A DNA stretch of 64,000 nucleotides. Origin: an uncultured Maribacter sp. (GTDB taxonomy: Bacteria; Bacteroidota; Bacteroidia; Flavobacteriales; Flavobacteriaceae). How positions within the stretch are numbered: position 1 is the first letter of the stretch; each line of letters starts with the position of its first letter. The stretch is from contig NZ_CANMTX010000002.1 in the NCBI RefSeq assembly GCF_947500985.1, forward strand, positions 372,001 to 436,000, written 5' to 3'. Positions 35,141-43,763 of this stretch are shown here, piece by piece. The notes beneath the pieces were generated by a model. The model made no database searches and was not told the origin of the DNA. It was given only the letters and a program-made list of their open reading frames with translations. The position numbers and the translations under genes were made by a program.

Positions 35141-36193
35141 ATGAAAACAATCAAAGGACCAGCCGTATTCTTGGCACAGTTTGTAGACAGTAAAGCTCCA
35201 TTTAATTCCTTGGACGGAATGTGTAAATGGGCTGCTGATCTAGGATATAAAGGAATTCAAATTCCGACGTGGGAAACTTTTTTAATTGATTTGGATAAAG
35301 CAGCTGAAAGTCAGACATACTGTGACGAGCTTAAAGCTAAAGTAAACTCTTACGGATTAGAAATTACGGAACTTTCTACTCACCTACAGGGGCAATTGGT
35401 TGCAGTAAATCCAGCATATGATTTAATGTTTGATTCTTTTGCTCCTAAAAATGTTCATGGAAATCCAAAAGCAAGAACAAAATGGGCAATAGAAACTGTA
35501 AAGAAAGCAGCAACTGCTAGTAGAAGATTAGGGTTAAAAGCACACGCAACTTTTTCTGGTTCATTATTATGGCACACTATGCACCCTTGGCCACAAAGAC
35601 CAGCTGGTTTAGTGGAAATGGGTTTTGAAGAATTAGCAAAGAGATGGACACCGATTTTAAATCATTTTGATAAAGAAGGTGTTGATGTATGTTATGAAAT
35701 TCACCCTGGTGAAGATTTACATGATGGAGATACTTTTGAGCGTTTTCTAGAAGCTACTGGTAATCATAAAAGAGTGAATATTCTTTATGATCCTAGTCAC
35801 TTTGTATTGCAACAGTTAGACTATATCACGTACATAGATCATTATCATGAGTTTATAAAATCTTTTCACGTGAAGGATTCTGAGTTTAATCCTACAGGTA
35901 AAAAAGGTGCTTTTGGTGGTTATAATGATTGGGGCGATAGAGCTGGTAGATACCGTTCATTAGGTGATGGACAAATAGATTTCAAAACTATATTTTCTAA
36001 ATTAACACAATATGGTTGTGATGTTTGGGCAGTGATGGAATGGGAATGTTGCATTAAAAGCCCGGAGCAAGGTGCTCGTGAAGGAGCTAAGTTCATTTCA
36101 GATCATATTATCGAAGCAACTGAAAAGACTTTTGATGATTTTGCAGGTGCCGAAATCGATAAAGCAATGTTGAGGAAAATGTTGGGACTTTAA
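35141..36193 (+). CDS. Cytoplasmic sugar isomerase/epimerase (IolE-like TIM barrel)
   Basis: The 350-residue protein has no export signal. The metal-site elements are in order: VDVCYEIHPGEDLHDGD (Glu), ILYDPSHFVLQ (Asp, His), FHVKDSEFNPTGKKG (His, Asp) and WAVMEWECC (Glu). The extra GGYNDWGDRAGRYRSLGDGQID loop is typical of a large Bacteroidota subgroup found with DUF1080 and Gfo/Idh proteins. It leads a plus-strand operon with two DUF1080 lipoproteins (8-base gap). Its leader also holds CAACAACAAATTCAAACAAC. Confidence 0.88.
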   Translation: MKTIKGPAVFLAQFVDSKAPFNSLDGMCKWAADLGYKGIQIPTWETFLIDLDKAAESQTYCDELKAKVNSYGLEITELSTHLQGQLVAVNPAYDLMFDSFAPKNVHGNPKARTKWAIETVKKAATASRRLGLKAHATFSGSLLWHTMHPWPQRPAGLVEMGFEELAKRWTPILNHFDKEGVDVCYEIHPGEDLHDGDTFERFLEATGNHKRVNILYDPSHFVLQQLDYITYIDHYHEFIKSFHVKDSEFNPTGKKGAFGGYNDWGDRAGRYRSLGDGQIDFKTIFSKLTQYGCDVWAVMEWECCIKSPEQGAREGAKFISDHIIEATEKTFDDFAGAEIDKAMLRKMLGL

Positions 36194-36201
36194 AATAGAG
36201 G

Positions 36202-36942
36202 ATGAAAAAATATATAGCAAGTGTTGCTTGTTTATTAGTTTTCATGGCTTGTAAACAAGAGAAAAAGGGCACAGTTGAAACGGCAGTAGTTAAAGAAGTT
36301 GCCGTAGTTGAAAATGATTGGGAAGTATTATTTGATGGTACGTCTTTAGATAAATGGAAAGAATTTAAAACTGACGGAATAAGTGATACCTGGAAAATAG
36401 AAGGTGATGCTTTGGTATACACCCCACCGGCTGAAGGTGAAGAGAATAAAAACCATGATTTAGTTACTAGAGAAGAGTATACCAATTTTGTATTGACATT
36501 AGATTGGAAAATTTCTGAAGCAGGTAATAGCGGCGTGTTTTGGGGTGTTAGTGAAGATGGAAAATTTGGTACAGGCTACCAAACAGGTCCAGAGATTCAA
36601 ATTTTAGATAATGAAAAACACCCAGATGCTAAAGCAGGTACAACGCATCAAGCTGGTGCTTTGTATGATATGGTTTCACCAGCTACAGATGTTACTAATC
36701 CTGTTGGGGAGTGGAACACTATGGTAATTACTGTAGATCACAATGCACATATAGGTAGTGTTACTTTAAACGGTACTGTAATGGTAACTTTCCCTGTAGC
36801 TAACGAAGAATGGGATGCTATGGTTGCAAAATCTAAATTTGCTGGTTGGGACGGATTCGGAAAATATACTACAGGTAAAATCGGATTACAAGATCACGGC
36901 AACATAGTCGCTTTTAGAAACATAAAAATTAAACAACTTTAA
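36202..36942 (+). CDS. DUF1080 lipoprotein (3-keto-disaccharide hydrolase-type)
   Basis: The 246-residue protein has a lipoprotein signal ending in LLVFMAC. The DUF1080 jelly-roll follows: EVLFDGTSLDKWKEF, TWKIEGDALVYTPP, LTLDWKISEAGNSGVFWGV, GPEIQILDNEKHPDAKAG and a closing IGLQDHGNIVAFRNIKIK. This fold is a laminarinase-like sandwich. Characterised members cleave 3-keto-glycosides, sometimes by an elimination route. It is placed between the isomerase and a second DUF1080 gene and probably acts at the cell envelope on the product of the GMC enzymes. Confidence 0.88.
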   Translation: MKKYIASVACLLVFMACKQEKKGTVETAVVKEVAVVENDWEVLFDGTSLDKWKEFKTDGISDTWKIEGDALVYTPPAEGEENKNHDLVTREEYTNFVLTLDWKISEAGNSGVFWGVSEDGKFGTGYQTGPEIQILDNEKHPDAKAGTTHQAGALYDMVSPATDVTNPVGEWNTMVITVDHNAHIGSVTLNGTVMVTFPVANEEWDAMVAKSKFAGWDGFGKYTTGKIGLQDHGNIVAFRNIKIKQL

Positions 36943-36954
36943 TTGCATTCAGGT

Positions 36955-37779
36955 ATGAAAAATAGATACTCATTAGTACTGTTAGCTGCTTCTTTGGGAG
37001 TAATATCTTGTCAAGAAAAAGTAACGGTAGATGCTGATAGTCGCATTAAAGCGGTGAAAGATAGTGTAATCGTTTATGAAGAATACATGGGCGAAGAACC
37101 AACTACCCCTGAGGGCACTGAGTTTTATGAGCCAAAAGTTGCCGTTGTTAAACCTGCAACTTCTAATTCTGCCCCAAGTGATGCCATTGTACTTTTTAAT
37201 GGTGCGGGCTTAGAGAATTGGATTAGTACAAATGATAGTACAGCTGCCAAATGGCATTTGAATAAAGATGGTAGTATGACGGTAAATGACAAAACCGGAA
37301 ACATACAGACCAAGCAGAATTTTGGTGACGTTCAGTTGCATATTGAATGGAAATCTCCACTGCCAGTGCAGAGAGATAATCAGAATAGAGCAAATAGCGG
37401 TGTATTTCTAAATGGAATATATGAAGTTCAAATTTTGGATCAAAATGATAATCCAACATATGTAAATGGTCAAGTTGGATCTATTTACAAACAACATGTG
37501 CCTTTAGCTATGGCTTCTGTACCAACGGGTGATTGGAATACATATGATATTATTTACCATGCACCAGTATTTAATGTTGATGGCGGAAAAATAAAATCAG
37601 GTGATATTACTGTAATCCATAACGGAATTTTGGTTCAAGATCATGTGGAGCTTAAAGGTACGACCCCTTATATAGGCTGGCCTAAAAACCCAGCTCATGG
37701 TAAAGGACCATTAATGTTGCAAGATCACGGCGACGATAGTCGTGTTAGCTTTAGAAATATTTGGGTTAGAGAACTTTAA
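36955..37779 (+). CDS. DUF1080 lipoprotein, second copy (divergent)
   Basis: The ATG at 36955 gives a lipoprotein signal (MKNRYSLVLLAASLGVISC). The frame is open back to a TTG at 36943, which is less likely. After a roughly 60-residue linker the DUF1080 domain has AIVLFNGAGLENWIS, LHIEWKSPLP, NSGVFLNGIYEVQILDQND, WNTYDIIYHAPVF and LMLQDHGDDSRVSFRNIW. It shares the fold but little sequence with the preceding gene, so it is an old duplication or a separate specificity. Ends at a hairpin terminator. Confidence 0.86.
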   Translation: MKNRYSLVLLAASLGVISCQEKVTVDADSRIKAVKDSVIVYEEYMGEEPTTPEGTEFYEPKVAVVKPATSNSAPSDAIVLFNGAGLENWISTNDSTAAKWHLNKDGSMTVNDKTGNIQTKQNFGDVQLHIEWKSPLPVQRDNQNRANSGVFLNGIYEVQILDQNDNPTYVNGQVGSIYKQHVPLAMASVPTGDWNTYDIIYHAPVFNVDGGKIKSGDITVIHNGILVQDHVELKGTTPYIGWPKNPAHGKGPLMLQDHGDDSRVSFRNIWVREL

Positions 37780-37799
37780 TATTTTATCAGTTAGAATTT

Positions 37800-37835
37800 A
37801 AGGAGTAAACAAGATATTTTTCTGTTTGCTCCTTT
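37800..37835 (+). terminator. Probable intrinsic terminator after the DUF1080 operon
   Basis: AAGGAGTAAACA and TGTTTGCTCCTT pair over twelve positions (one G-T) around an 11-base loop. The T-run is weak. Confidence 0.6.
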
Positions 37836-37864
37836 ATTAATTACGTAAGGTGAGATGATTATCG

Positions 37865-37891
37865 TTGAAATTTTCATTTACCTTACCTTTG
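37865..37891 (+). promoter_or_regulatory. Candidate promoter of the yicC-gmk-nadD operon
   Basis: TTG at 37865-37867, a 16-base spacer, then TACCTTTG at 37884-37891, which matches TAnnTTTG. Spacing is one base shorter than the usual 17-23. The ATG of the first gene lies 21 bases after. Confidence 0.42.
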
Positions 37892-37911
37892 TCTTAATCT
37901 AAAATGTATTT

Positions 37912-38769
37912 ATGATTCAATCAATGACCGGCTTTGGAAAGCATGTAGTTCAATTACCTAATAAAAAGATTACGGTAGAAATAAAATCGCTTAATAGTAA
38001 GAGCATTGATTTAAATGCACGTATGCCTTCTAGTTATCGCGAAAAGGAATTAGAACTAAGAAAATTGGTCGCTAATTCATTGCTTCGTGGTAAAGTAGAT
38101 TTTAATTTATATGTAGAGCTTACTGGTGATACTACTTCAACTCAAGTAAACGAAGTTGCCGTAAAACAATATATGAATCAGTTAAAAAACATTGCCGATG
38201 GCGATGATTTAAGATTGTTAGAAATGGTATTGCGTTTTCCTGATGCTATGAAGACGGATAAAGAAGATATAGATGAATCGGAATATGAAGCTATCAAAGA
38301 AGCATTGCAAGGTGCTTTGGTAGAAATTAATGAGTTCAGATCAGAAGAGGGTAGTGTATTAGAAAAAGATTTTCTAGAAAGAATATCTTCTTTGAAAAAA
38401 TTATTAGAAGAGGTTATAAAAATTGATCCTGATAGACAAGCTACTATTCGTGAACGTTTAGAGAAGGCGGTACAAGATTTAAAGGCAGATGTCGATGCTA
38501 ATAGATTTGAGCAAGAACTTATTTACTATTTAGAGAAATATGATATTACTGAAGAAAAGGTACGCTTAGCGAATCATTTAGACTACTTCAGTAAAACATT
38601 ACAGTCAGACGATAGTAATGGTAAAAAATTAGGCTTTATTTCTCAAGAAATTGGTCGTGAAATCAATACGATCGGTTCTAAAGCAAACTTTGCGCCAATG
38701 CAACAAATTGTTGTGCAAATGAAAGATGAGTTAGAGAAGATTAAAGAACAAATGTTAAATGTATTATAG
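37912..38769 (+). CDS. yicC: YicC-family endoribonuclease
   Basis: The 285-residue protein starts with the family hallmark MIQSMTGFGKH and EIKSLNSKSIDLNARMP. It ends with ELIYYLEKYDITEEKVRLANHLDYF and GKKLGFISQEIGREINTIGSKA, the DUF1732 C-terminal motif. E. coli YicC is an RNase. The gene is joined to gmk with no gap (TAG then ATG), the usual order in many bacteria. Cytoplasmic, full length. Confidence 0.93.
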   Translation: MIQSMTGFGKHVVQLPNKKITVEIKSLNSKSIDLNARMPSSYREKELELRKLVANSLLRGKVDFNLYVELTGDTTSTQVNEVAVKQYMNQLKNIADGDDLRLLEMVLRFPDAMKTDKEDIDESEYEAIKEALQGALVEINEFRSEEGSVLEKDFLERISSLKKLLEEVIKIDPDRQATIRERLEKAVQDLKADVDANRFEQELIYYLEKYDITEEKVRLANHLDYFSKTLQSDDSNGKKLGFISQEIGREINTIGSKANFAPMQQIVVQMKDELEKIKEQMLNVL

Positions 38770-39351
38770 ATGAAAGGTGGTAAGCTAATCATTTTTTCTG
38801 CACCCTCAGGAAGTGGGAAAACAACCATTGTGCGCCATCTATTGGCTCAACCAGAATTAAATTTGGCTTTTTCTGTTTCTGCAACTTCACGCCCGAGAAG
38901 AGGAAAAGAAAAGGAGAAGGAACATTATTATTTCATGTCAGTTTCTGAGTTCAAAAATCATATTAAAAATGATGATTTTTTGGAGTGGGAAGAAGTATAT
39001 AGAGATAACTTTTACGGGACTTTAAAAAGTGAAGTAGAACGACTTTGGGCAGAAGGCAAGAATGTCATTTTTGATATTGATGTTGTAGGGGGTTTAAGAA
39101 TCAAAAAGAAGTTTCCTGATCAAACACTGGCTGTTTTTGTAAAGCCACCAAGTGTCGATGAACTTAAGATTAGGCTTAAAAAGCGAAGTACTGAAAGCGA
39201 AGACAAAATAAACATGCGTATCGCCAAAGCTTCTGTAGAATTGGCAACAGCACCACAGTTCGATAAGATTATTAAGAATTATGATCTTGATGTTGCTTTA
39301 CAAGAGGCAATAGACTTGGTAGCCGATTTCGTATCTGAAGATAAAGAATAA
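38770..39351 (+). CDS. gmk: Guanylate kinase
   Basis: The 193-residue enzyme phosphorylates GMP to GDP. It has the P-loop SAPSGSGKTTIV, the GMP-binding block SATSRPRRGKEKEKEHYYFMS, DFLEWEEVYRDNFYGT, and the DIDVVGGLRIKKKFP Walker B region. Length is normal. It follows yicC with zero spacing and precedes nadD by six bases, so all three are one operon. Confidence 0.96.
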   Translation: MKGGKLIIFSAPSGSGKTTIVRHLLAQPELNLAFSVSATSRPRRGKEKEKEHYYFMSVSEFKNHIKNDDFLEWEEVYRDNFYGTLKSEVERLWAEGKNVIFDIDVVGGLRIKKKFPDQTLAVFVKPPSVDELKIRLKKRSTESEDKINMRIAKASVELATAPQFDKIIKNYDLDVALQEAIDLVADFVSEDKE

Positions 39352-39357
39352 CTGAAC

Positions 39358-39942
39358 ATGAAGAAGGTAGGATTATATTTTGGCACCTTTAACCCTATTC
39401 ACATCGGTCATTTGGTTATAGCGAACCATATGGTAGAGTTTTCTGATTTAGATGAGGTTTGGTTTGTAGTAACACCTCAAAGTCCGTTTAAAGTCAAGAA
39501 AACGCTTTTAGATAATCACCAAAGATTCGAAATGGTATATGAGGCAACGAAAGATTATGAAAAGTTGAAACCTAGTAATATCGAATTCAATCTGCCGCAA
39601 CCAAATTACACGATAAATACGCTTGTTCATTTAGGAGAAAAGCACCCCGAAGGATATGATTTTTCATTGATTATGGGCGAAGACAATTTAAAAGGCCTTC
39701 ATAAATGGAAAAATTATGAGTCTATTTTAGAACTTCATCATTTATATGTGTATCCAAGAATATCTGAAGGGGCTATTGAGCATCAATTTAAGGAGCATGA
39801 AAAGATTCATCGTGTAAATGCCCCTATCATGGAAATCTCTTCTACGTTTATTCGTAAAGAACATAAAAACGGTAAAAATATCAAACCATTATTGCCACCA
39901 GAAGTTTGGAAATATATGGATGAGATGAATTTTTATCGTTAG
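39358..39942 (+). CDS. nadD: Nicotinate-nucleotide adenylyltransferase
   Basis: The 194-residue nucleotidyltransferase fold protein has the HIGH-type motif GTFNPIHIGHLVIAN and the ISSTFIRK motif near the C-terminus. PQSPFKVKKTLLDNHQRFEM is a NadD family marker. It adenylates nicotinate mononucleotide in NAD synthesis. Its end overlaps the convergent secreted protein gene by four bases. Confidence 0.95.
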   Translation: MKKVGLYFGTFNPIHIGHLVIANHMVEFSDLDEVWFVVTPQSPFKVKKTLLDNHQRFEMVYEATKDYEKLKPSNIEFNLPQPNYTINTLVHLGEKHPEGYDFSLIMGEDNLKGLHKWKNYESILELHHLYVYPRISEGAIEHQFKEHEKIHRVNAPIMEISSTFIRKEHKNGKNIKPLLPPEVWKYMDEMNFYR

Positions 39943-40658
39943 TTAATAATATTCGCTTTACGAAGATTATCTGTTGCAAGAAATACATCCCCTTTGTTAT
40001 AATACCACTTACGTACTTTAGGTATTTTGATTCCGTTTACGGTAATCATTTCAGAAAGTAGAATATATTCGCCGTCATTTTTACTTTCATCATGAAAGAA
40101 CTGATAAACCTCCATCGCATAAGTCTTAGGGTCGAAATAGAAATACCAAGTATCGTTACCGACTTCTTTTTCATAGGTAGCTTTTAAAACCAAATATTCT
40201 TTTCCTTTAAATGTCTTTTTAACAACCTTGTCAGCTATTAAAGTGCCTGGGTCTTTTAATTTCATTGGAAGGCCGTATAGGTACGTGTAGTAGTTTTTCA
40301 TCATTTTGGCGCGATCGCAGCTAATGTTTAAACTATCTTTTATCTTAGGAAAGATAGAAGTACTACCATTTAATTTTAGCGTACACGCATCTTTGTTCAA
40401 TTCAGATTCAATAACGTAATTGTCTTTGGTTACTGTGGTTTTGAAATAATTGTTAGGTAATTTCATTTCCACAACAGTTCTTCGTGGACTACTTTTCGGG
40501 TTCTCCATCTCTATGAGCATTTTACCTTTAAAGGAAGACCAATTGTTTTCTGGGTCATGAAATGCTATTGCTTGTTTCAATAATTCATTACCAGTTATTT
40601 CTTGGGCGTGATTATAAATTCCTGAAAGTAGAAAAATAAACAAGACTAAATATTTCAT
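39939..40658 (-). CDS. Secreted outer-membrane-lipoprotein-sorting-like protein (DUF6503-type)
   Basis: The 239-residue precursor has a signal peptide (MKYLVLFIFLLSGIYNHAQ). The mature part is a run of beta strands resembling the LolA/LolB half-barrel (FKGKMLIEMENPKSSPRRTVVEM, YLVLKATYEKEVGNDTWYFYFD, GEYILLSEMITVNGIKIPKVRKWYY), the pattern of flavobacterial proteins annotated DUF6503. The specific role is unknown. It lies 32 bases downstream of the phosphate transporter gene on the same strand and may be co-transcribed with it. Confidence 0.68.
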   Translation of the reverse strand: MKYLVLFIFLLSGIYNHAQEITGNELLKQAIAFHDPENNWSSFKGKMLIEMENPKSSPRRTVVEMKLPNNYFKTTVTKDNYVIESELNKDACTLKLNGSTSIFPKIKDSLNISCDRAKMMKNYYTYLYGLPMKLKDPGTLIADKVVKKTFKGKEYLVLKATYEKEVGNDTWYFYFDPKTYAMEVYQFFHDESKNDGEYILLSEMITVNGIKIPKVRKWYYNKGDVFLATDNLRKANIIN

Positions 40659-40690
40659 AAATGTATTTTAAGTTTAATAGAAAATGAGGG

Positions 40691-42958
40691 TTAATCTAAG
40701 GTTGCCGGGGTAACATCGGCATCATGTTCTTTATAATAAAGTTCTAGTAAATTCATTGTTGCGGTCATTAAATCTTTTGTCTCAAGCAAGATTGTGAAAT
40801 ACAATGTTGTGTTTTTCGGACTTGATTCTTCTGACCTTGTACGCTCTACTTGTAGACTTATTTTTTGGGAAACCAAATCATATAACTCTTGCTTATTATT
40901 TAGAATATTACCAATTTTTTCAAATGACCTTTCTTCAAAAGCATGGTAGGTATTGTCTAAAATCTCAGCTAGTTTAATATCTATCTGTTTAAGCTCTTTT
41001 ATTTGATTGTATTTTAATTTCTTGTGGTTGTTATTGACATGCTTGTGGCTCACTTTACCTATATATTCCAATGATTGTGAAATATCGGTTAAGTGACCCA
41101 TGGCATTAATGTAGAAATTACTTGCACCAATATGAGCTTCTTCTAGATTCTTAATAAAATAGAAGGTATGATTTCTTAAGTCTTCAATCTCGTTTGCCAA
41201 TTTAGCGCCCTGCTTCTTGTTTTTATGAAGCGAGTTGAGATCTTGTTTTGCTAACCCGTTAATAGAATTTGAGTATATTTTACTTGCTCTTTTTACAACG
41301 TTGGCGATGTTCTTTGCACTTTCTTCAATTACACCTTGAATAGAGCTACTTTCTGCACGTTCTAAAATCTCTTCTTCTTTGGTTTCTTTTAATTTCTTAG
41401 TATGAGATAAGTAGTTTTTACCAATTAAAACAAAAGCAAAAATTAGTAAAGCGCTAATCGCCCAAATACCGCCTAAGTGTATTATGTAAGCTATTATAGC
41501 GGCAGCCACGAAAGCTACGATTGCGGTAAAGAACCATCCACCTATTACATTAAGTACACCTGCAACTCTATATACGGCACTTTCAGAACCCCAAGCTCTA
41601 TCTGCTAAAGATGTTCCCATAGCTACCATAAAGGTTACGTATGTAGTAGATAGCGGTAGTTTTAATGAGGTTGCAAGAGATATCAGTACACTAGCAACCA
41701 TTAAGTTTACCGAAGCTCTAATAAGGTCAAAAGCCGGTTGGTCTTTTGCCTTTGCCTTTTGGGCATATGAAGTTGGCTTTACAAATTGGGTATTAATTCT
41801 ATTTTGTAATGAAACAGGTATTAACCCGTTTAAATTTTCAGATGCTTTAATAGAAAATTTCACAATTTGTCTAGAAAGATAGTTAGGCTCAAAACGTTCA
41901 TCACCCTCGTCTTGTCTAGAAAGGTCTACACTGGTTTTTACAACGTTTTTCGCTTTCGAAGAAAACCATAGTGTAATTACCATGATTACTCCAGATGCTA
42001 ATAGTAAATAGGTAGGTGTTTGTACTGCAACAGCCAAACCTTTCATATTATATTCAGAAGCCAATTGACCAGAATCTGACCAGCTTAAGAAAGATTCGTA
42101 AGCTGCTAGTGGTACACCAATAAAGTTTACTAAATCATTACCTGCAAAAGCCATAGCCAATGCAAATGTACCTAGAATAATAATGATGGTATAAATATTC
42201 CATTTCATAAAAGTAGTTGCCAGCCATGATAGCGCAAACCATATTATAAAATTACCTAATAGAAATAACTCAGGATTGTCAGAGATAAGAATAGCTGTTT
42301 CTGGGTTTATGATCGAGGTTCCTTTTAGACCTTTAATAAGTATGAAGTATATGATAGCTGTAATAGCCATACCTCCAAAAATTGCACCGACCCATTTTGG
42401 TTTATCGTTGAATTTGAAGGATAATAGAATTCTGGTAAAAAATTGAACAATGGCACCAATAGTAAAGGCTATGACCACAGAGAGTAGTATGCCAATAATA
42501 ATTTCAGTAGCCTTGTCGGTATTTATATAATTTGAAAGATGGGTAAAATTACCGTCTCCTGAATATATTTTAACTAATGATATAGCAACGGCTGCACCTA
42601 ATAACTCAAAAACGATAGATACCGTGGTTGAAGTAGGCATACCCAAAGTGTTGAAGAAATCTAGTAAGAGAATATCGGTTATCATAACAGCCATAAAGAC
42701 AATCATGATTTCAGCAAAGACAAATTCTGATGGATTGAATATTCCTTTTCTAGCTACTTCCATCATTCCGCTTGAAGAAACTGCTCCGAAGGCAATACCT
42801 ACGCTGGCTACAAGCATGATTGTTTTAAAAGAAATTGCTTTTGAACCTATTGCCGAATTTAAAAAATTGACAGCATCATTACTAACACCAACAATTAAAT
42901 CTGTTATTGCTAAAACTGCTAGAGCAATAATCATGAATAAATATATGTTCTCTCCCAT
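40691..42958 (-). CDS. PiT-family phosphate permease with C-terminal PhoU-like domain
   Basis: From the ATG at 42958 the protein has 755 residues. The N-terminal 520 form the PiT transporter, with VGVSNDAVNFLNSAIGSKA and the second-half GNDLVNFIGVPLAAYES motif, typical phosphate- and sodium- or proton-binding segments. About ten membrane helices are visible. The C-terminal 220 residues are soluble and helical (ERAESSSIQGVIEESAKNIANV to the end), resembling PhoU. It imports inorganic phosphate. The upstream region holds a Pho-box-like direct repeat. An in-frame TTG at 42961 is a less likely start. Confidence 0.9.
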   Translation of the reverse strand: MGENIYLFMIIALAVLAITDLIVGVSNDAVNFLNSAIGSKAISFKTIMLVASVGIAFGAVSSSGMMEVARKGIFNPSEFVFAEIMIVFMAVMITDILLLDFFNTLGMPTSTTVSIVFELLGAAVAISLVKIYSGDGNFTHLSNYINTDKATEIIIGILLSVVIAFTIGAIVQFFTRILLSFKFNDKPKWVGAIFGGMAITAIIYFILIKGLKGTSIINPETAILISDNPELFLLGNFIIWFALSWLATTFMKWNIYTIIIILGTFALAMAFAGNDLVNFIGVPLAAYESFLSWSDSGQLASEYNMKGLAVAVQTPTYLLLASGVIMVITLWFSSKAKNVVKTSVDLSRQDEGDERFEPNYLSRQIVKFSIKASENLNGLIPVSLQNRINTQFVKPTSYAQKAKAKDQPAFDLIRASVNLMVASVLISLATSLKLPLSTTYVTFMVAMGTSLADRAWGSESAVYRVAGVLNVIGGWFFTAIVAFVAAAIIAYIIHLGGIWAISALLIFAFVLIGKNYLSHTKKLKETKEEEILERAESSSIQGVIEESAKNIANVVKRASKIYSNSINGLAKQDLNSLHKNKKQGAKLANEIEDLRNHTFYFIKNLEEAHIGASNFYINAMGHLTDISQSLEYIGKVSHKHVNNNHKKLKYNQIKELKQIDIKLAEILDNTYHAFEERSFEKIGNILNNKQELYDLVSQKISLQVERTRSEESSPKNTTLYFTILLETKDLMTATMNLLELYYKEHDADVTPATLD

Positions 42959-43003
42959 CAAAAAATTAAATAAGGAACAAAAATGATACTATAAATTATC
43001 ATT

Positions 43004-43021
43004 AAGGTTAAAATAAGGTTA
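43004..43021 (-). promoter_or_regulatory. Pho-box-like direct repeat upstream of the phosphate transporter
   Basis: Two exact AAGGTTA copies (43004-43010, 43015-43021) with a 4-base spacer give the 7+4 periodicity of Pho boxes; in gene direction TAACCTT-N4-TAACCTT. A -7-like CATTTTTG lies 18 bases downstream (42978-42985), so the repeat covers the -33 position, as for PhoB-activated promoters. The remainder of the 42962-43190 gap shows no gene. Confidence 0.6.
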
Positions 43022-43190
43022 TGAAGTTAATTTCGTAAAAGTTGTAATGATTTTAAATTATCACAAAGAAACTAAGTTTAGTGGATGAAAATACTAATTT
43101 CTTTTCGAAAAAGGATTTTTTCTGCTGTAATCTAGGGGCTTTTCTAAATGAAAAACTTGAAAGGTACCTTATGGTTAGAAAAATGAAAGG

Positions 43191-43589
43191 TTACTTCGTT
43201 TTATTTGCAGCTAATTCTAAGGTGCTTAGCGCATCTTCTGTAGTGGCACTAACTTTAGCGGTAGAAGGCATTGGTAGGCTTTTAGCATAAAGGGTTTCAA
43301 AAATTTCAGCTTGTTCTCCTTCTTTAACTGTTATTTCTAGGTGCATTGGTTCATACCCTACAAATTGAACTAAAATTTTATGTGTGCCAGGTGCTACCTC
43401 ATTAAATTCAAAATTACCTCTAAAATTCGTATGCGTAGTAAGAGCGGAGTTGTCTATAGATACTGAAGCCATTAATAATGGTTCATTAAAAAACTCGCCG
43501 TCTAAAACCTTACCTTTAATAGAACTGGTCTCTTGTGCAAAAGACAAAGAGCAAATCATTAAAGCGAACAGAATGTAAATTTTCTTCAT
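43191..43589 (-). CDS. Secreted carboxypeptidase-like regulatory domain protein
   Basis: The 132-residue precursor has a signal peptide (MKKIYILFALMICSLSFAQ) and one CarboxypepD_reg/CNA-B-like beta-sandwich (SIKGKVLDGEFFNEPLLMASVSI, TNFRGNFEFNEVAPGTHKILVQFVGYEP). The domain usually starts TonB-dependent receptors, but here the frame ends soon after the domain with EDALSTLELAANKTK. It is therefore a stand-alone domain protein or an old remnant. The upstream AAGGTTA array links it to the phosphate transporter promoter. Confidence 0.75.
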   Translation of the reverse strand: MKKIYILFALMICSLSFAQETSSIKGKVLDGEFFNEPLLMASVSIDNSALTTHTNFRGNFEFNEVAPGTHKILVQFVGYEPMHLEITVKEGEQAEIFETLYAKSLPMPSTAKVSATTEDALSTLELAANKTK

Positions 43590-43621
43590 AAGTAAAATAA
43601 CTCCTGCAAAGAAAAGGACTC

Positions 43622-43716
43622 AAGGTTAAGATAAGGTTACCTAAGCTTTATTAATATATGTTTTAAAGGTTAAGGTTCTAGCGCATAATATTTTACTGTA
43701 ATTAATACTAAGGTTA
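43622..43716 (-). promoter_or_regulatory. Phased AAGGTTA repeat array in the divergent region
   Basis: AAGGTTA occurs at 43622, 43633, 43666 and 43710, with start-to-start distances of 11, 33 and 44, all multiples of 11. A partial copy lies at 43672. The first pair (AAGGTTA-AGAT-AAGGTTA) is almost identical to the one before the phosphate transporter. It lies 33 bases before the ATG of the carboxypeptidase-like domain gene and between it and dgt. Confidence 0.55.
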
Positions 43717-43763
43717 TCAAAATGGGCAAATGCCGTATCTTGCAGGCTTTAAAATTGATTAGC

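Noticed and set aside
43081-43290. 69-codon plus-strand frame beginning MDENTNFFSKKDF
   Set aside because: Half of it is antisense to the carboxypeptidase-like domain gene, which has a signal peptide and recognised domain. The rest lies in a promoter region.
43722-43763. Upstream start for dgt (MGKCRILQALKLIS)
   Set aside because: Homologues start at MNWEQLLSL. The extension overlaps promoter-like sequence.
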